Below the pieces are notes generated by a model. It saw nothing but the letters and a program-made list of their open reading frames with translations. It ran no database searches and was not told the origin of the DNA. Both the position numbers and the translations under genes were made by a program. This document shows, one piece after another, positions 5,933 to 7,879 of a stretch of 7,879 nucleotides of DNA. This DNA is from an uncultured Eubacteriales bacterium (GTDB taxonomy: Bacteria; Bacillota; Clostridia; Oscillospirales; CAG-272): contig USMO01000069.1 of NCBI GenBank assembly GCA_900555785.1, forward strand, positions 1-7,879, written 5' to 3'. Position 1 is the first letter of the stretch, and the number at the start of each line of letters is the position of its first letter.

Positions 5933-7192
5933 TTATTTTCCATCGGTCGGGTAGAAGAAGCCGAACCAGCAGACGGCATCGTCGGGGATGCGGCGAATGG
6001 AGCCGGTTTGCAGGTAATCGCCGAGCGTCTGGCGCGCGGTTGCGGTCGATATGCCGCCGTCCTGAATGGCTGGCGGGATTTCGCCGAACAGCGCGCGGTA
6101 CGCCATATGCGCGCCGACATACCCGGCAAGCGGCTTGCTGTGCCCGTGCTGGTCGTTGATGCAGAATTCGGACCGGCTGATTTTCTGATAGCGAATCAGG
6201 GCATCGATCTCCCCTTTCCAATCCAGGCAAATCACGTCCCACTTCCGGCAGGCAGAGGACACGACCGACTCCGATTCGTTATGCGCCGGGAAGGCAGCCA
6301 GCACCGTGCCCGACTTCCGGCAGGCGTCCCGGACCGCACCGAGGGCATCCACGTCCACGCTGCTGTAGAAGCCGCACATCAGCACCGCGCCAAACTCGCC
6401 GTTTGAGATTCTGCGAATGTATTCCGGGTAGTTTTCCGTATAGCGCTGCACGGTTGCATAACCGATGGAGACCGCCTCGATGTCCACCTTTTTCCCGCCG
6501 GCATCGCACATTGCCTGCAGCGTATATCCGACCATCGAGGTCCCGATAAAGCTGTTTCCGAGAATCAGAACCGAGGTGCGCCTTTGGGACCCGAAATCGG
6601 ACAGCAGCTGCATGCCGGGGTCGGTTACCAGCTGCTCCGACTCGGCATTGGTCAGGCGGTGCAGCGAAAAGGGCGGCAGTTCGGAATAGTCCACCTCAAA
6701 GACCAGATAGCGCGTGCCGGATTTCCCCGCATACGCCAGCCGGACCCGCCGCATGTATCCGCAATCGCCGTAGGTCCCGTCCCGCAGGATGCAGGTTTCC
6801 GTTACAATGCCGGAATAGTTCTGCTCCTGCGCATGCTCGAGACAATTTCCGGTGTGCTCCGGCTCCTTATCGGTTTCATAGATTCTGCCAACCTGCGTGC
6901 CGTCCCGGAGAATCCGATACTCCTCTCCGTCCGACACCCGCACCGTCTGCCATTCCGCAGGGAGCGACACCGACAGCACGGATTCGGAATAGAATCTGCC
7001 GAAATAGCAGGTCCGCATCAGGCTCGGCTGGCGGCATTCCACCTTCCGGTATCCGGTGTCCGGCACGGGCTGCGTTTCGGTCTCCGTCCCGGTCTCCCCG
7101 CTCGCGGCGGGTGGGGTACTCCCCTTCCGGCAGCCGGCAAAACCGCTGCAAAGCAACAGGAGCAGCAACAAGCAGCAAAGCGTTCGTTTCAT
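5933..7192 (-). CDS. Lipoprotein with SGNH/GDSL-hydrolase-like domain
   Basis: This 419-residue protein starts at ATG 7192-7190 behind a good ribosome binding site and ends at TAA 5935-5933. A signal peptide (MKR, then a Leu/Cys-rich core) ends in lipobox FAGC with Cys21 as lipidation site. A low-complexity Gly/Thr/Glu linker follows to about residue 45. Residues 50-205 form a domain I do not recognise. From about 206 the SGNH fold begins: VLILGNSFIG gives block I with candidate nucleophile Ser214. The end block INDQHGHSKPLAGYVGAH gives Asp347 and His351 (or His349) as candidate triad residues. These are one residue farther apart than the usual DxxH if His351 is used. A block III Asn is not obvious. 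Such proteins often remove acyl groups from surface glycans or lipids; that role is inferred. It is probably co-transcribed with the TtcA-like gene 38 bp upstream. Confidence 0.75.
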   Translation of the reverse strand: MKRTLCCLLLLLLLCSGFAGCRKGSTPPAASGETGTETETQPVPDTGYRKVECRQPSLMRTCYFGRFYSESVLSVSLPAEWQTVRVSDGEEYRILRDGTQVGRIYETDKEPEHTGNCLEHAQEQNYSGIVTETCILRDGTYGDCGYMRRVRLAYAGKSGTRYLVFEVDYSELPPFSLHRLTNAESEQLVTDPGMQLLSDFGSQRRTSVLILGNSFIGTSMVGYTLQAMCDAGGKKVDIEAVSIGYATVQRYTENYPEYIRRISNGEFGAVLMCGFYSSVDVDALGAVRDACRKSGTVLAAFPAHNESESVVSSACRKWDVICLDWKGEIDALIRYQKISRSEFCINDQHGHSKPLAGYVGAHMAYRALFGEIPPAIQDGGISTATARQTLGDYLQTGSIRRIPDDAVCWFGFFYPTDGK

Positions 7193-7197
7193 GGTTT

Positions 7198-7203
7198 CCT
7201 CCT
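7198..7203 (-). promoter_or_regulatory. Ribosome binding site of the lipoprotein gene
   Basis: On the minus strand this reads AGGAGG and lies 5 bases before the ATG. It supports the chosen start, which also places a proper signal peptide at the N-terminus. Confidence 0.8.
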
Positions 7204-7230
7204 CGTTTTCCGGGCGCGTGGCTCCGGCTG

Positions 7231-7879
7231 TCAGTTCCGGCCTTGGTCGTAGGTATCCAGGAAATGGTGTACCGTCCCCTTCTGTTTATAGGCAATGACG
7301 GTATCCAGGCAGACGTTCTCCACGCTGCGGAAAATCGCGTTTTCCACGCCGGGATTGACCTTTTTCAGCTTCCGGATCAGTTCTTTAATCTCCTGTCGCT
7401 TGGAGTGGTTCTGCCCGTTGTTGCAGGTGGTGCAGGTGTCGGTAAACTTGCAGGCACACTGAATGAAATGCAGCCCGTTGCTGTCCCGCCACGACTTGAT
7501 GTCGTCCTCGCGGATGAGGTACATGGGGCGAATCAGTTCCATACCGGCAAAGTTGGTGCTGTGCAGCTTGGGCATCATGGTTTGAATCTGCGAGCCGTAG
7601 AGCATGCCCATCAGGATGGTTTCAATCACATCGTCATAGTGGTGCCCCAGCGCAATCTTGTTGCAGCCCAGCTCGCGCGCATAGGTGTAAAGATGCCCGC
7701 GGCGCATCCGGGCGCAGAGGTAGCAGGGCGACTTATCACTGTTGTTGGCGACATCAAAGATGTTCGTCTCAAATACTGTGATGGGAATATGCAGCAGCGC
7801 GGCGTTGCTCTCGATCTTCTGGCGGTTGATTTCATTATAGCCGGGGTCCATGACGAGGTAGACGAGCTCAAACGGAACC
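7231..7879 (-). CDS. TtcA-like tRNA 2-thiocytidine synthetase family protein (partial at 5' end)
   Basis: The frame ends at TGA 7233-7231 and stays open to the window edge, reading VPFELVYLV before the Met at 7851. That Met is therefore probably internal. The N-terminal SGGxDS PP-loop is off-window. Counting from this Met, CYLC at 43-46 followed by RMRRGHLY, then GHHYDD at 69-74, match the TtcA family. In that family three cysteines hold a [4Fe-4S] cluster used to thiolate cytidine 32 of tRNA in the cytoplasm. The third cluster cysteine of E. coli TtcA falls in a PCNLC segment. Here the matching place reads CAC at 132-134, followed by TDTCTTC with Cys140 and Cys143, so two additional cysteines are present. 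The exact substrate of Firmicute homologues is less certain than for TtcA. Its promoter is outside the window. Confidence 0.82.
   Translation of the reverse strand, partial: VPFELVYLVMDPGYNEINRQKIESNAALLHIPITVFETNIFDVANNSDKSPCYLCARMRRGHLYTYARELGCNKIALGHHYDDVIETILMGMLYGSQIQTMMPKLHSTNFAGMELIRPMYLIREDDIKSWRDSNGLHFIQCACKFTDTCTTCNNGQNHSKRQEIKELIRKLKKVNPGVENAIFRSVENVCLDTVIAYKQKGTVHHFLDTYDQGRN

Noticed and set aside
5637..6242. Open frame of 201 codons on the minus strand across the convergent spacer
   Set aside because: Its first part translates the tandem repeats into a repeated peptide, and its later part overlaps the lipoprotein gene in another frame. No ribosome binding site or domain was seen.

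Overview
The window is GC-rich DNA. Purine-rich AGGAGG-type ribosome binding sites, GC-rich third codon positions and the gene families present suggest a high-GC Firmicute, most likely a gut-type Clostridia member of the Oscillospiraceae/Ruminococcaceae kind. This placement is an inference; no rRNA or marker gene is present to fix it.

Layout: (1) positions 1-1617, plus strand: the C-terminal part of a FAD-dependent oxidoreductase (PF12831-like) with a C-terminal beta-sandwich, its N-terminus cut off by the window edge. (2) 1618-2517: about 900 bp without a credible gene, packed with palindromic repeats, a strong intrinsic terminator and, at the right end, an extended -10 promoter and a strong ribosome binding site. 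(3) 2518-5559, plus strand: a 1013-residue ABC exporter/FtsX-type fusion starting with TTG, with an N-terminal ATPase, four predicted membrane segments and an extracytoplasmic domain of about 550 residues. (4) 5560-5932: about 370 bp of modular repeats and hairpins ending in a terminator shared by the two converging transcription units. (5) 5933-7192, minus strand: a lipoprotein with an SGNH-hydrolase-like domain. (6) 7231-7879, minus strand: most of a TtcA-like tRNA-thiolation protein, cut by the right edge. Genes 5 and 6 are 38 bp apart on one strand and probably form one transcription unit, with the TtcA-like gene first.

The genes do not form an obvious shared pathway. The oxidoreductase and the ABC gene each appear to be their own plus-strand unit. 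The ABC gene belongs to a family often controlled by a neighbouring two-component system, but none is visible here.

I saw no convincing new protein system. The most unusual content is the non-coding DNA. A 45-bp repeat occurs in inverted orientation just upstream and just downstream of the ABC gene (41 of 45 bases identical). A tandem pair of units with a conserved leader and variable hairpins follows that gene. A nested inverted repeat after the oxidoreductase contains G-U pairs that favour folding of the plus-strand RNA. These look like families of small intergenic palindromic repeats that should recur in the genome, but only a genome search can show that.
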